Assembly: GCA_964583095.1 (NCBI GenBank)
Contig: CAZOVB010000017.1
Coordinates: 1-64,000 of the forward strand
Direction: 5' to 3'
Source: CAZOVB01 sp964583095
GTDB taxonomy: Bacteria; Planctomycetota; Phycisphaerae; SM23-33
DNA: 64,000 nucleotides
Shown here: positions 41,546 to 49,909 of the stretch, one piece after another
How positions within the stretch are numbered: position 1 is the first letter of the stretch
How the letters are laid out: each line of letters starts with the position of its first letter
The notes under the pieces: generated by a model
The model's database searches: none
The model's input: only the letters and a program-made list of their open reading frames with translations
Told to the model about the DNA's origin: nothing
Made by a program: the position numbers and the translations under genes

Positions 41546-42196
41546 TCAGTTCTCGATAGTCGTCAAGCCCTCGCGAATCGCGTACTTGGTCAGGCCCGCA
41601 ATTGAGTGGATCTCCAGCTTGTGCATGATATGCCGCCGGTGGGTTTCCACGGTCTTCACGCTGACATAGAGTTTCCGGGCAATCTGCTTGGTGCTCAGGC
41701 CCTCGGCCATCAGTTGCAGAACTTCCCTTTCGCGGGGCGAGAGAGAAGCTTTGCCCTTGCGCCCGTTGCCTTCGCCGGTCGCTACGTAATCTTCCACCAG
41801 GGACGTGGCGGCATTGGGCGACAGGAAGGTCTGCCCGCCGCACACCGCCTCCAGGGCTGCGAAGAGTTCCTCCGGATCGGAGTCCTTGAGCACATATCCC
41901 CGGGCCCCGGCCCGAAGCATCTGGGAAACCTGCCCCGAAGCACTGTGGCTGGACAGTGCGACAATTCTCATGCTGGGATATCGGTCCAGAAGCTGCTCGG
42001 CCACATTGATACCGTTGAGCGAGGGCAGCGAGACCTCCATGATCAGAACGTCGGGTCTGACCTCCAGGGCCAGTTCCAGCGCCTTTCGGCCATCTCCTGC
42101 CTCGGCGACGACCTTGTACCGTCCCTGGTCTTCCAAGAGGGTTCTGAGCCCCCGGCGCAAGATAGAATGGCTGTCAATGAGCATTACTCGTGTCAT
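41546..42196 (-). CDS. NarL/FixJ-type response regulator with Glu54
   Basis: A 216-residue regulator: receiver domain (1-120) and LuxR-type helix-turn-helix (about 150-212, LSPREREVLQLMAEG...KTVETHRRHIMHKL). The receiver is unusual. The phospho-acceptor aspartate is glutamate (E54 in LIMEVSLP), and the acidic pair at its start is D8-S9 rather than two acids. S83 and K104 are present. Glu at this place often mimics the phosphorylated state, so the protein may be always active or controlled otherwise. A palindrome in its own upstream region is a possible binding site. No kinase gene is next to it. Confidence 0.9.
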   Translation of the reverse strand: MTRVMLIDSHSILRRGLRTLLEDQGRYKVVAEAGDGRKALELALEVRPDVLIMEVSLPSLNGINVAEQLLDRYPSMRIVALSSHSASGQVSQMLRAGARGYVLKDSDPEELFAALEAVCGGQTFLSPNAATSLVEDYVATGEGNGRKGKASLSPREREVLQLMAEGLSTKQIARKLYVSVKTVETHRRHIMHKLEIHSIAGLTKYAIREGLTTIEN

Positions 42197-42325
42197 ACGA
42201 CTCCCTTCCCGTACATTACAGAGGCTAATGAATTTCCCAGCGGCAAAGCAGGTTCCTCTGAATCCGCTGACTCATGCTTTTGCGTAAACATTCTTAAGAC
42301 GTTCTGGGCAATTATATCCAAGTGA

Positions 42326-42347
42326 AGGTGACACCTGGGTGTCACCT
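42326..42347. promoter_or_regulatory. 22-base palindromic operator candidate
   Basis: AGGTGACACC (42326-42335) and GGTGTCACCT (42338-42347) are perfect inverted repeats around a TG centre. On the minus strand the site lies just upstream of TATAAT (42311-42316) and covers the -35 region of the response regulator promoter, so it is placed to control that gene, possibly by the regulator itself. Confidence 0.6.
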
Positions 42348-42622
42348 CAAAAACCGGAAAAATGCGACAGTTTCGTTTTTCTCGGATTATTGGGGCATCT
42401 ACTTGGTCTTGCATCCGGAAAATCCGCCTTTGGCAAGGGACTGCCAAGCAAAGTCTTGCCCCGGTCAAGGGGGACGCCTGATCGCGAATCAGGCAAGCCC
42501 TGACAGGCGCGTCGGTGTGAGGATCCTTCTACCCGGGAAAAACGTGTTGCCCCGGGCTGAAGCTCCACAAGCGACCCTTTTCCGGGTGAATAGAATCTTA
42601 GTCTCAGGGCCCCAAGTTCTGC

Positions 42623-42651
42623 TTCATGTCTGGGCGGTGGATGGCTATGAT
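42623..42651 (+). promoter_or_regulatory. Possible promoter for the S1 gene
   Basis: TTCATG (42623-42628) and TATGAT (42646-42651), 17 bases apart, lie 55 bases before the start codon. Weak -35 match. Confidence 0.35.
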
Positions 42652-42705
42652 ACGCATTGCAGTCTTTGGCAAACCCGTTGTTCAGAGAACCCGGAGAGAC
42701 CCGGC

Positions 42706-44184
42706 ATGACCGAGGAATTTGAATCTCAGGATCGGCAGCAGCAGGCCCAGGAACGTCAGACCGATCAGGAACTCGAAAAGGAAATCCAGGAAGCCCTTGG
42801 AGGCCAGAGCCTCGATGAAATCCTCCAGGCCGAGGAATCCCAGGCCCAGGCCTCGCCGGCCAAGCCTTCCGGCGTGCGCCAGGGACGCGTGATCGGAGTC
42901 CACGGCGACGATATCTTCGTCTATTTCGGCGGCAAGACCCAGGGGCTCCTCCAGGCCAGCCAGTTTGAAGGGCAAGAGCTTCCTTCCGAAGGCGACACGG
43001 TGGAAGTCACCATCGAGGGCGTCGATAACGAAGATGGGCTTCTGATCCTCTCCCGAAAGGGCGCGGTCATGGAAGCCACGTGGGACTCCCTGCGTCCCGG
43101 CGCGGTCGTGGAGGGCCGCGTCACCGGCCTGAACAAGGGAGGCCTGGAGCTGAACGTCGATGGCATCCGGGCGTTCCTGCCCGCCAGTCAGGTCGAGATC
43201 GGCCACGTCGAGGACCTCTCGGGCTACCTGAACGAACGCCTGCAGGTGGAAGTCCAGGAAGTCGACCGTCACGACAACAACGTGGTGGTTTCTCGTCGGA
43301 GGCTCCTGGAAGCCCAGGCGGCCGAGATGAAGGAAGAGCTTCTCAAGAAGCTCGAGGTCGGCCAGGTGGTCACCGGCAAGGTCAAGACCCTCAAGCCCTA
43401 CGGGGCATTCGTGGATATCGGCGGCGTCGACGGCCTGTTGCATATCAGCGACATGAGCCATACCCACATCGACAAGCCCGAGGACGTCTGCCAGGTCGGC
43501 GACGACGTGGAGGTCAAGGTCCTCAAGATCGACCAGGACGGCGATCGCATCAGCCTGGGCCTCAAGCAGACCCAGGCCGACCCGTGGAAGGGCGCCCAGG
43601 AAAAGTGGACCCAGGGCCAGGTCATCGGCGGACGCGTGACGCGTCTGGCTGACTTCGGTGCCTTCGTGGAGGTCGAGCCGGGCGTGGAAGGCCTGATCCC
43701 CATCAGCGAATTCACCTACGGCAAGCGGATCGGCCATGCCAAGGAAGTCCTCAGCGAAGGCGACGCGGTTCAGGTGAAAATTCTCAACGTCGACGAGCGA
43801 CGTAAACGCCTGAGCCTTTCACTCAAGCAGATGCAGGAAGATCCGTGGATGGGGGCCTCGGCCCGCTGGCCTGCCCAGTCGATCGTCGAGGGACGGGTAA
43901 CCCGGACGACCGATTTCGGCGCCTTTGTGGAGGTAGCCGACGGGGTGGAAGGCCTGATCCACATCAGCCAGCTCTCCGATGGCCACGTGCAGAATGTCTC
44001 GCAGGTGGTCCGCGAGGGCGACCAGGTCAAGGCTGCGGTGCTCAGCGTTGACGAGGAGGCACGACGCATGTCGCTTTCGATCAAGGCGCTGTCGCAGTCT
44101 TCCCAGAATGCCCAACCCCGCAGCTACGATACGCCCTCCAAGCCCCGAAAGCGGAAACGTCCCCTTAAGGGTGGCCTGGACTGA
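42706..44184 (+). CDS. rpsA: 30S ribosomal protein S1-like, five S1 domains
   Basis: A 492-residue protein with an acidic, Gln-rich N-terminus and five S1 RNA-binding domains, beginning near residues 56, 125, 220, 305 and 390. Domains 3-5 carry the canonical GAFVDIG/GAFVEV and GLLHIS/GLIHIS signatures; the first two are more degenerate, as in ribosomal S1. It probably tethers mRNA to the 30S subunit. ATG 42706 gives the usual acidic start and has GGAGAG upstream, while the open frame back to 42322 runs through a regulatory region. The tail is Lys/Arg-rich. rlmB follows three bases later. Confidence 0.88.
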   Translation: MTEEFESQDRQQQAQERQTDQELEKEIQEALGGQSLDEILQAEESQAQASPAKPSGVRQGRVIGVHGDDIFVYFGGKTQGLLQASQFEGQELPSEGDTVEVTIEGVDNEDGLLILSRKGAVMEATWDSLRPGAVVEGRVTGLNKGGLELNVDGIRAFLPASQVEIGHVEDLSGYLNERLQVEVQEVDRHDNNVVVSRRRLLEAQAAEMKEELLKKLEVGQVVTGKVKTLKPYGAFVDIGGVDGLLHISDMSHTHIDKPEDVCQVGDDVEVKVLKIDQDGDRISLGLKQTQADPWKGAQEKWTQGQVIGGRVTRLADFGAFVEVEPGVEGLIPISEFTYGKRIGHAKEVLSEGDAVQVKILNVDERRKRLSLSLKQMQEDPWMGASARWPAQSIVEGRVTRTTDFGAFVEVADGVEGLIHISQLSDGHVQNVSQVVREGDQVKAAVLSVDEEARRMSLSIKALSQSSQNAQPRSYDTPSKPRKRKRPLKGGLD

Positions 44185-44187
44185 TCG

Positions 44188-44970
44188 ATGGCATCGGGGC
44201 CCCGGCGGAAGCGGAAAAACAACGCCCTCCTGGCCAGCCATCAGAAAAGCTGGATCTGGGGCAGGTATGCGGTACGCGAGGCCTTGCGCGGCGGGCAATG
44301 GCCGATCGTGGAACTTTTCTTCTCTGCCCGCATGGAACCCGATGAACTTCAAGAGGCCACCCATCTGGCCCGGAAGGCGGATGTGGCCTTTGCCCTGGAA
44401 GAGCCCGAGCGCCTGAGGCAGCTCTGCCACCGCAAGTCCCACCAGGGGTACCTGGCCCGGATGGGCCCGTTCCCCTATGCTCAGAGCGATTCCCTGATCC
44501 AGGTCGAATCCGGGGAGGAAATCCTGGTCGTTCTCGACGGTCTTCAGGATCCGCAGAACCTGGGGGTCGTCCTGCGAACAGCCGAGGTGTTCGGGGCCAG
44601 GGGGGTGCTTCTGGAACAGAGCCAAAGCGTGGGAATCACCGCAGCCGTGGCACGCAGCAGCGCCGGGGCTGTGCATCACCTTCCCGTTGCCCGCGGAGAT
44701 TTACCCGAGCGGGTCCTTCAAATGCGCCGGCAAGGGTGGACATGCCTTTGCGCCTCGGAAAAGGCCGATGCGAGCCTCTCCTCGGCCGACCTCTCCCGGG
44801 GCCCGATCGCCTGGATTATCGGAAACGAAGCCCAGGGCCTTCGAGATGAAATTCTCCAGCAATGCAGCCAGAGCCTGCGGATTGACCAGCACGGGCGGAT
44901 CGGATCGCTCAACGCGGCCATCTCGGCCGGGATCGTCCTCTACGAGACGCGCAGGCAGCGCGGCGGCTGA
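44188..44970 (+). CDS. rlmB: SpoU-type rRNA 2'-O-methyltransferase, RlmB-like
   Basis: A 260-residue TrmH/SpoU-family methyltransferase. An N-terminal substrate-binding domain (IWGRYAVREALRGG at 23-36) precedes the knotted SAM domain with VVLDGLQDPQNLGVVLRTAE, IIGNEAQGL and IGSLNAAISAGIVLYE, the three SpoU motifs. The N-terminal GxxAVxEAL form fits RlmB, which methylates G2251 of 23S rRNA, or a close relative. It follows the S1 gene by three bases, a sensible pairing of translation genes. Confidence 0.88.
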   Translation: MASGPRRKRKNNALLASHQKSWIWGRYAVREALRGGQWPIVELFFSARMEPDELQEATHLARKADVAFALEEPERLRQLCHRKSHQGYLARMGPFPYAQSDSLIQVESGEEILVVLDGLQDPQNLGVVLRTAEVFGARGVLLEQSQSVGITAAVARSSAGAVHHLPVARGDLPERVLQMRRQGWTCLCASEKADASLSSADLSRGPIAWIIGNEAQGLRDEILQQCSQSLRIDQHGRIGSLNAAISAGIVLYETRRQRGG

Positions 44971-45001
44971 CCCGCGCTGTCGTGCCAGGGGCGCATAAGA
45001 A

Positions 45002-45063
45002 GAGGCCCGGCCGGGTGGAGAGCCGGGCCTCCAAGAGGGATCGGAACGGGGGAGACCGATCCC
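45002..45063. ncRNA. Two tandem perfect hairpins after rlmB
   Basis: GAGGCCCGGC (45002-45011) pairs with GCCGGGCCTC (45022-45031), ten pairs. GGGATCGG (45037-45044) pairs with CCGATCCC (45056-45063), eight pairs, and the surrounding CAAGA/TCTTG (45032-45036 and 45071-45075) can pair too. On the minus strand a TACAAT lies upstream and TTCTTATG follows, so a short minus-strand RNA of about 100 bases is possible. Otherwise it is the end structure of the rlmB transcript. Confidence 0.4.
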
Positions 45064-45273
45064 AGGTTCGTCTTGAAAGGCCTGTTTCGTTTTCTTGCAC
45101 AATTGTAGGCAGGTGATCGGCAGATGCGGAAAAACGGGCAAATATTCTTCGGGAGCCCTTTGCCCAGGGTTAAGAACATCTTCACGGATTCTTCCGACAG
45201 GGCTTATCCGTTGGTCCCAGCCCTGCCGATACAATTCATATCGAGCGAGCTATGTCACACAGGAAGGACCACG

Positions 45274-45549
45274 ATGATCAGCAAGGGACGCAAAAAAGGT
45301 TCGATTCGATTTTCCCTGAACCCGTTGGAGGCTGTCGAATCGGTCGCAGTGGCAGGTGACTTCAACAACTGGACCCCCGCGAAGATGCGCAGGCAGAAGT
45401 CCGGCCAGTACGTGGCGATTCTGCCCGTCGGACCCGGGACGCACGAATACAAGTACGTCGTGGACGATCAATGGATCGTCGATCCGGAAAACGACACCTG
45501 CGCCGCCAATCCGTTCGGGACGGTCAACTCCGTGGCCATTGTGCGGTAG
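45274..45549 (+). CDS. Stand-alone CBM48 (glycogen-binding) protein
   Basis: A 91-residue protein that is a single carbohydrate-binding module of the AMPK/isoamylase N-terminal kind. VAVAGDFNNWTPAKM, then HEYKYVVDDQWIVDPENDT and NSVAIV, match the family with its binding tryptophans. Such domains bind glycogen or starch. No enzyme domain is attached, so it may target a partner to glycogen. ATG 45274 is chosen for GGAAGGA just upstream. A TACAAT (45230-45235) may be its -10 box. Confidence 0.85.
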   Translation: MISKGRKKGSIRFSLNPLEAVESVAVAGDFNNWTPAKMRRQKSGQYVAILPVGPGTHEYKYVVDDQWIVDPENDTCAANPFGTVNSVAIVR

Positions 45550-45551
45550 AA

Positions 45552-45854
45552 TCAATCGGCTGGAAAACGGAAGGTCACCTTGTAGAGGTCCCTGCCGTTG
45601 CGCTTCTCGGGAGGATACAGTTCCTCCAGCGCGCGATGCAGCTCGGCCAGGTCTTCAAAGCCGTCCGCGCGGGCGTCGGCCCGGGTGAGCTGCGCAGGCC
45701 CGATACGCTCCACCGAGAGCACGCGGACCTTCCCCAGGCCCCGAATGAGATGGTCGGTCCCCGGGCGCACCTGACGACGCGACCAGTACCGCAGCGTGGT
45801 GGTTTTCCGGCCCGAACGGATGGCCGCGAAGTATTCCTTCCGCATGAAGAGCAT
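45552..45854 (-). CDS. ASCH-domain protein
   Basis: A 100-residue protein with the ASCH fold: MRKEYFAAIRSGRKTTTLRYW at the start, in motif terms FxxxIxxGxKTxTxR, then VRVLSVERIGPAQLT and a C-terminal YKVTFRF strand. ASCH proteins are related to PUA domains and bind or act on RNA; some are N4-acetylcytidine amidohydrolases. The frame is open further upstream to 45989, overlapping the divergent aminotransferase gene, so the start at 45854 is preferred. It converges on the CBM48 gene with a two-base gap. Confidence 0.75.
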   Translation of the reverse strand: MLFMRKEYFAAIRSGRKTTTLRYWSRRQVRPGTDHLIRGLGKVRVLSVERIGPAQLTRADARADGFEDLAELHRALEELYPPEKRNGRDLYKVTFRFPAD

Positions 45855-45934
45855 GGGACCGCTTGTATCCACCGGCCGATCTCGACGCAAGAGCACGCAT
45901 TGCCAGGCGGTCCTCCCGCTTGTACACTGCCTGC

Positions 45935-46789
45935 ATGAGCGATCCGAATGTTTTTCTAAACGGCAAACTGATCCCCCAGAGCCAGGCATCCATCTCCGTA
46001 GCCGACGCGGGCTTTCTGCATGGGGCCTCGGCCTTTACGACCCTCTATGCCCGCCGGACAAGGGCATTTCGGCTCGAAGAGCACCTGGCGAGGCTTGTCA
46101 AGACGGCCAAGTCCCTCGATCTGCGCTGCGACACTGACTCAGAGTCGCTACGCGATGCCGTCGTCCGGCTGCTGGAGGATCGGGATCTGCCCGAGGCGCG
46201 CGTCCGCATCACGCTTTCTCCCGGAGATATCCACGCCGGGGAGCCTACCACATTGATCACCGCCCAGCAGGTCGGTCCTCGCCCCGAAACCTGGGACGCC
46301 GGCATGCTCGTGACTGTCAGCCCCTACAAGCAGGTGCCGGCCAATCCGGAAACCGGCGTCAAGACCGGCTGCTATTTTCCCCGGGTGCTGGCTCTTCGTG
46401 ACGCGGCCACCAAGGGAGCCCAGGAGTCCCTGTGGTACACCGTGGACAACTACCTCAGCGAAGCGTGCTTCTCGAACGTGTTTCTGGTCCTGGGGCCCAA
46501 GGTTCACACCCCGCCGCTGGGCGAGGGCGTTTTGCCCGGGGTCCTGCGGGGGGCTGTTCTGGAGATCTGCCGCAAGGAGGATATTCCCTTCGACGACGCC
46601 ACCCGTTTGAGCGTCAAGGAGATGCTCACCGCCGACGAATGTTTTCTGACCAACTCGGTGGCCGGCATTCGCCCGGTTGTGCAGATCGAGAAGCACCGGG
46701 TGGGCGATGGAAAACGAGGCCGGATCACCCAGCGACTCCGGCAAGCCTACGCAGAGCTGGTAGACAGGGAGTGCGGCCATGTCGAATAA
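45935..46789 (+). CDS. pabC: Class IV aminotransferase, PabC-like
   Basis: A 284-residue fold-type IV PLP enzyme (branched-chain aminotransferase, D-amino acid aminotransferase or aminodeoxychorismate lyase). It has VFLNGKLIP at the start, DAGFLHGASAFTTLYA, the PLP lysine in VKTGCYFPRVLAL (about residue 142), YLSEACFSNVF and PLGEGVLPGVLRG. The presence of a pabB-type gene 3 kb away suggests aminodeoxychorismate lyase for folate synthesis, but the class cannot be settled from sequence alone. ATG 45935 is the family start. It overlaps the Nif3 gene by 11 bases. Confidence 0.75.
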   Translation: MSDPNVFLNGKLIPQSQASISVADAGFLHGASAFTTLYARRTRAFRLEEHLARLVKTAKSLDLRCDTDSESLRDAVVRLLEDRDLPEARVRITLSPGDIHAGEPTTLITAQQVGPRPETWDAGMLVTVSPYKQVPANPETGVKTGCYFPRVLALRDAATKGAQESLWYTVDNYLSEACFSNVFLVLGPKVHTPPLGEGVLPGVLRGAVLEICRKEDIPFDDATRLSVKEMLTADECFLTNSVAGIRPVVQIEKHRVGDGKRGRITQRLRQAYAELVDRECGHVE

Positions 46790-47900
46790 CCCGGTAAAGG
46801 TATCTTCCGTGTGCAGGGCGATGGAGGAGATCGCTCCGGGGCACCTGGCCCAGGAATGGGACAACGTGGGCCTGCTCTTGGGAGACGCAGGCCAGGAGGT
46901 CGGCAAGCTGCTCTTGTGCATTGATCTGACGGCGGAAGTTCTGGCCGAGGCCCAGGACTGCGAGGCACAGATGGTCATCGCCTACCACCCGGTCATTTTC
47001 AAGCCGCTTTCCCGCCTGACCCGCGAGGCCTGTCCGGTGGTGTGGGAGGCAGCCCGTCGGAACCTGGCCGTCTACAGCCCCCATACGGCGCTGGATGTCG
47101 CCCAGGGGGGACCCAATGATATGCTCGCGCGGGTTCTTGGGCTCGACGAGACGAACCGGCAACCGCTGGAGCCGGTCCAGCCGCCGGGCCAGTGCAAGGT
47201 GGTCACCTTCGTCGGCCAGGAGGACCTGGAGGCCGTGAGAGACGCAGCCTTTTCAGCCGGTGCCGGCAGGATCGGCCTTTATGATGATTGCAGCTTCGCC
47301 TCGCCGGGGACCGGTACATTTCTGCCGGATGCACACGCCCGGCCCGCCGTCGGCCGTCCCGGCACGTTCCAGCGCGTGGAGGAATTTCGCCTGGAGGTGA
47401 TCTGCCCGAATCTGCGGGTGGGGCAGGTCTCCCGTGCCATTCGCGCCGCGCACAGCTACGAAGAGCCCCCGGTGGACATCTATCCGCTTCGACCGGCCGG
47501 GACGGGCGGCCTGGGACGCGTGGCAGCGCTTCAGCAGCCCGCTTCGCTGGAGGAGATTCTCCAGCGTATACGCAAAGGGCTGGGCTTGGAGAAGCTCCTG
47601 GTGGCTCAAACGGAGGGGACAGGTGAGCAGCTCATTCAACGAGGCGCCTGCTGCGCCGGTTCCTGCGGATCGGTCTACAAGGCCGCTGCTTCGGCCGGTG
47701 CCCAGGTTTACCTGACCGGGGAGATGCGACACCACGATGCTCTGGCAGCGGTGGCGATGGGAATGACGGTGATCTGTACGGGGCACTCCAATTCCGAAAG
47801 GCCGGTTCTGGCCGATCTGGCCAGGCGGCTGGAAGAACAACTGCCCGGGCTGGAGATTCTGCTCTCCCAGCGGGATGCGGATCCATTCCGGATCGTCTGA
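46779..47900 (+). CDS. Nif3-like dinuclear metal-center protein
   Basis: A 373-residue protein of the Nif3/YqfO family, related to GTP cyclohydrolase I type 2. WDNVGLLLGD near residue 27, YHPVIFKPLSR (metal histidine) and SPHTALDVA with a third ligand occur in the N-terminal half. A middle PII-like insert (about 130-235) follows, and TGEMRHHDALAA plus TGHSNSERPVL supply the remaining ligands. It forms hexamers with a two-metal site; the true substrate is uncertain. It is translationally coupled to the class IV aminotransferase. Confidence 0.9.
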   Translation: MSNNPVKVSSVCRAMEEIAPGHLAQEWDNVGLLLGDAGQEVGKLLLCIDLTAEVLAEAQDCEAQMVIAYHPVIFKPLSRLTREACPVVWEAARRNLAVYSPHTALDVAQGGPNDMLARVLGLDETNRQPLEPVQPPGQCKVVTFVGQEDLEAVRDAAFSAGAGRIGLYDDCSFASPGTGTFLPDAHARPAVGRPGTFQRVEEFRLEVICPNLRVGQVSRAIRAAHSYEEPPVDIYPLRPAGTGGLGRVAALQQPASLEEILQRIRKGLGLEKLLVAQTEGTGEQLIQRGACCAGSCGSVYKAAASAGAQVYLTGEMRHHDALAAVAMGMTVICTGHSNSERPVLADLARRLEEQLPGLEILLSQRDADPFRIV

Positions 47901-47911
47901 GAGATGCCCTG

Positions 47912-49234
47912 CTAAGAATTTATCCAGTTGTCTGCCGGGCGGAGGGAGACAGGGGCTTCCTCGGTGGCCAGATCGAAGAGTCTTTGCAGGGCGGCGGCGT
48001 CGGCCCGGGCCATGTCCGTCCCTGCCATGGATTTGAGGTTGTGCGTGCAGGGATGCAGCATCCGGCGGATGGTGCGGTGAAGGGCCAGTCGCAGGATTTC
48101 CATGTCCTCCTCGCTGTCGGCGTGCTCGGCGAACTTGTTCGAGGCGGCCGAGAGTTCCTCGTCGGCGATCAGGCTCATCTTCTCGTAGAGGGCCTGGATC
48201 GTCGGGGCCACCGCGCGGACGTTCAGATCCTGGCGAAGCTGCTCGCGATGTTCCTCGATGATCGGCTGGGCCTGGTCGCGCTGCTGGTTGCGGTGATGCA
48301 GCGTACGCTGGACCACGCTCTGAAGGTCGTCGATATTGTACAGCCGAACACCGGGAAGTCGGCCCACCTGCTGTTCCACGTCCCGCGGCACGGCCAGGTC
48401 CAGCAGAAGCATGTCCTGTCCGTTGCGCTGAGCAAGGGCCCGCCGCATGTGCGTGTCGCGAATCAGGGGGGTCTCGCTGGCGGTGGAACACAGGACGATA
48501 TCGGCCCGGCCGAGCCAGTCATGGAACTGGTTGAAATCGATAACCTGGCCGTCACATTGTCCGGCCAGCTCCTGGGACTTTTCCAGCGTGCGATTGGTCA
48601 CCAGGATCTGCCCCACACCCAGTTGGCGAAGGTGCTGGAGCATCAGGCGGTTCATTTTGCCGGCCCCGACACTCAGGACCGTCTTGCCCTCGAGGGCGTC
48701 CATCTCTCCCACGAGGCAGTCGATGGCCACCGAGGCGACGCTGACGCGGCCTTGTCCGATGGCCGTCTCGTTCCGCACATGTTTGGTTACGTGCAAGGCG
48801 GCCTGAACGAGCATGTTCATCACCGCTCCTGCGGCTTGGGTGGTCACGGCCTGGTCGTAGGCGTCCTTGACCTGCCGGACGATCTGCGTTTCGCCCGGGA
48901 CCAGGCTGTCCAAACCGCAGGTGACCTGGAAGATGTGATCGATGGCGTCGCTGTCGGCCAGGTTGTAGAGATTCCCCACGAAGCGGTCGAGGCTGATGCC
49001 CTGGCATTTGGCCAGCCAGAGATGCAGTTCCTCTTCCCGGGGGTGCCCATGCACGGGCCGGGCCAGGTAGATCTCCGTGCGGTTGCAGGTGGAGACCAGC
49101 AGGAACTCCGCGTGGGGCCAGCGATCGCGCAAATCCTCCAGGGCCGACCGGGTCGCGGTCGGATCGAAGGCGATGCGTTCACGCAGGGCGACGCCCGCTG
49201 TCTTGTGGTTCAGGCCTATACAGAGGATTCGCAT
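47912..49234 (-). CDS. hemA: Glutamyl-tRNA reductase
   Basis: A 440-residue enzyme that reduces glutamyl-tRNA to glutamate semialdehyde, the first step of C5 haem synthesis. GLNHKTAGVALRE opens the catalytic domain and the nucleophile Cys50 is in VSTCNRTE. A Rossmann NADPH domain follows (VLSVGAGKMNRLML; ILVTNRT) and then a helical dimerisation domain. GLDSLVPGETQI stands where most homologues have VLGE. It is the last gene in a pabB, siroheme-type dehydrogenase, hemA cluster on the minus strand, 27 bases after the preceding gene, so tetrapyrrole genes are grouped. Confidence 0.93.
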   Translation of the reverse strand: MRILCIGLNHKTAGVALRERIAFDPTATRSALEDLRDRWPHAEFLLVSTCNRTEIYLARPVHGHPREEELHLWLAKCQGISLDRFVGNLYNLADSDAIDHIFQVTCGLDSLVPGETQIVRQVKDAYDQAVTTQAAGAVMNMLVQAALHVTKHVRNETAIGQGRVSVASVAIDCLVGEMDALEGKTVLSVGAGKMNRLMLQHLRQLGVGQILVTNRTLEKSQELAGQCDGQVIDFNQFHDWLGRADIVLCSTASETPLIRDTHMRRALAQRNGQDMLLLDLAVPRDVEQQVGRLPGVRLYNIDDLQSVVQRTLHHRNQQRDQAQPIIEEHREQLRQDLNVRAVAPTIQALYEKMSLIADEELSAASNKFAEHADSEEDMEILRLALHRTIRRMLHPCTHNLKSMAGTDMARADAAALQRLFDLATEEAPVSLRPADNWINS

Positions 49235-49261
49235 AGTAAAAGCTTTGATCTCCTTACCATA

Positions 49262-49909
49262 TTACAACGCATCAGGCTGTTTGTGGTTCCGATTTCGTTG
49301 CATTGCGTACAACGATTTAAGCGAATCCGGACCGCCGCGAAGAAAGAGCATAAACGCTTCCTCGGAACCGAGTTGTCGCATTACCTCGCCACGGTGCTCC
49401 GGATCGGAAATCTCCGATTTGGCCCGATCGCGCAGCGAAAGCAACTCTTGGGCGTACTGTCCCACCTGCGGGGGAAGTGTCAGACTGTCGCGAATCCGCC
49501 GGGAAAGCGTCGGGGAAGCGCCCCCGGTTGAAATTGCCACCGTTACCGGGCCCTGCTGGAGGTACATGGGCATGTGGAAGTCGCTGTCGCCCGGCTCGTC
49601 GCTTCGATTGACAAAGGCTCCTCGGCTGCGCCCCAGACGAGCGATCTTCTCGTTGAGCTGCGAATCGTCCGTACAGGCAAGTACGAAGTCCGCCCCGTCC
49701 AGGGCCGGTTCGGAGAATGCTTCCCCGCGGATCCGGACCCCCTCGATGTCGGTCGGGGCATCCGGGGCGACCAGCAGGACGTCGGCGCCGGCCTGGGCCA
49801 GGGCGCGGGCGCGGCGGAGCCCGACAGGGCCCGCTCCGACAACCACGCAGCGTCGTCCCTTCATCTCCATCATCAACGGATGTAAGCTCACGTCTGAATC
49901 TCCCGACAC
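49262..49909 (-). CDS. Precorrin-2 dehydrogenase / sirohydrochlorin ferrochelatase
   Basis: A 215-residue protein of the SirC/Met8/CysG N-terminal type. VSLHPLMMEMKGRRCVVVGAG, in short P-L-M-x-x-x-G-x-x-V-V-V-G-A-G, is the NAD-binding start. ADFVLACTDDSQLNEKI, VNRSDEPGDSDFHMP and ISTGGASPTLSRRIR are the family's conserved blocks. It oxidises precorrin-2 to sirohydrochlorin and may insert iron. It overlaps the end of pabB by 22 bases and lies just before hemA, consistent with siroheme and haem supply. Confidence 0.88.
   Translation of the reverse strand: MSGDSDVSLHPLMMEMKGRRCVVVGAGPVGLRRARALAQAGADVLLVAPDAPTDIEGVRIRGEAFSEPALDGADFVLACTDDSQLNEKIARLGRSRGAFVNRSDEPGDSDFHMPMYLQQGPVTVAISTGGASPTLSRRIRDSLTLPPQVGQYAQELLSLRDRAKSEISDPEHRGEVMRQLGSEEAFMLFLRGGPDSLKSLYAMQRNRNHKQPDAL

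Larger units (their letters stand above)
42197..42705. other. 509-base divergent regulatory region
   Basis: No gene is seen. It contains TATAAT on the minus strand (42311-42316) for the regulator gene, a 22-base perfect palindrome, a small TTGGCA/TGCCAA hairpin around 42430-42450 and a possible promoter for the S1 gene. The frame that runs through it on the plus strand is an upstream extension of the S1 gene with unlike composition. Confidence 0.6.

Noticed and set aside
42322..42705. Upstream extension of the S1 gene frame
   Set aside because: It crosses the palindrome and promoter region and reads as noncoding; ATG 42706 gives the usual acidic start.
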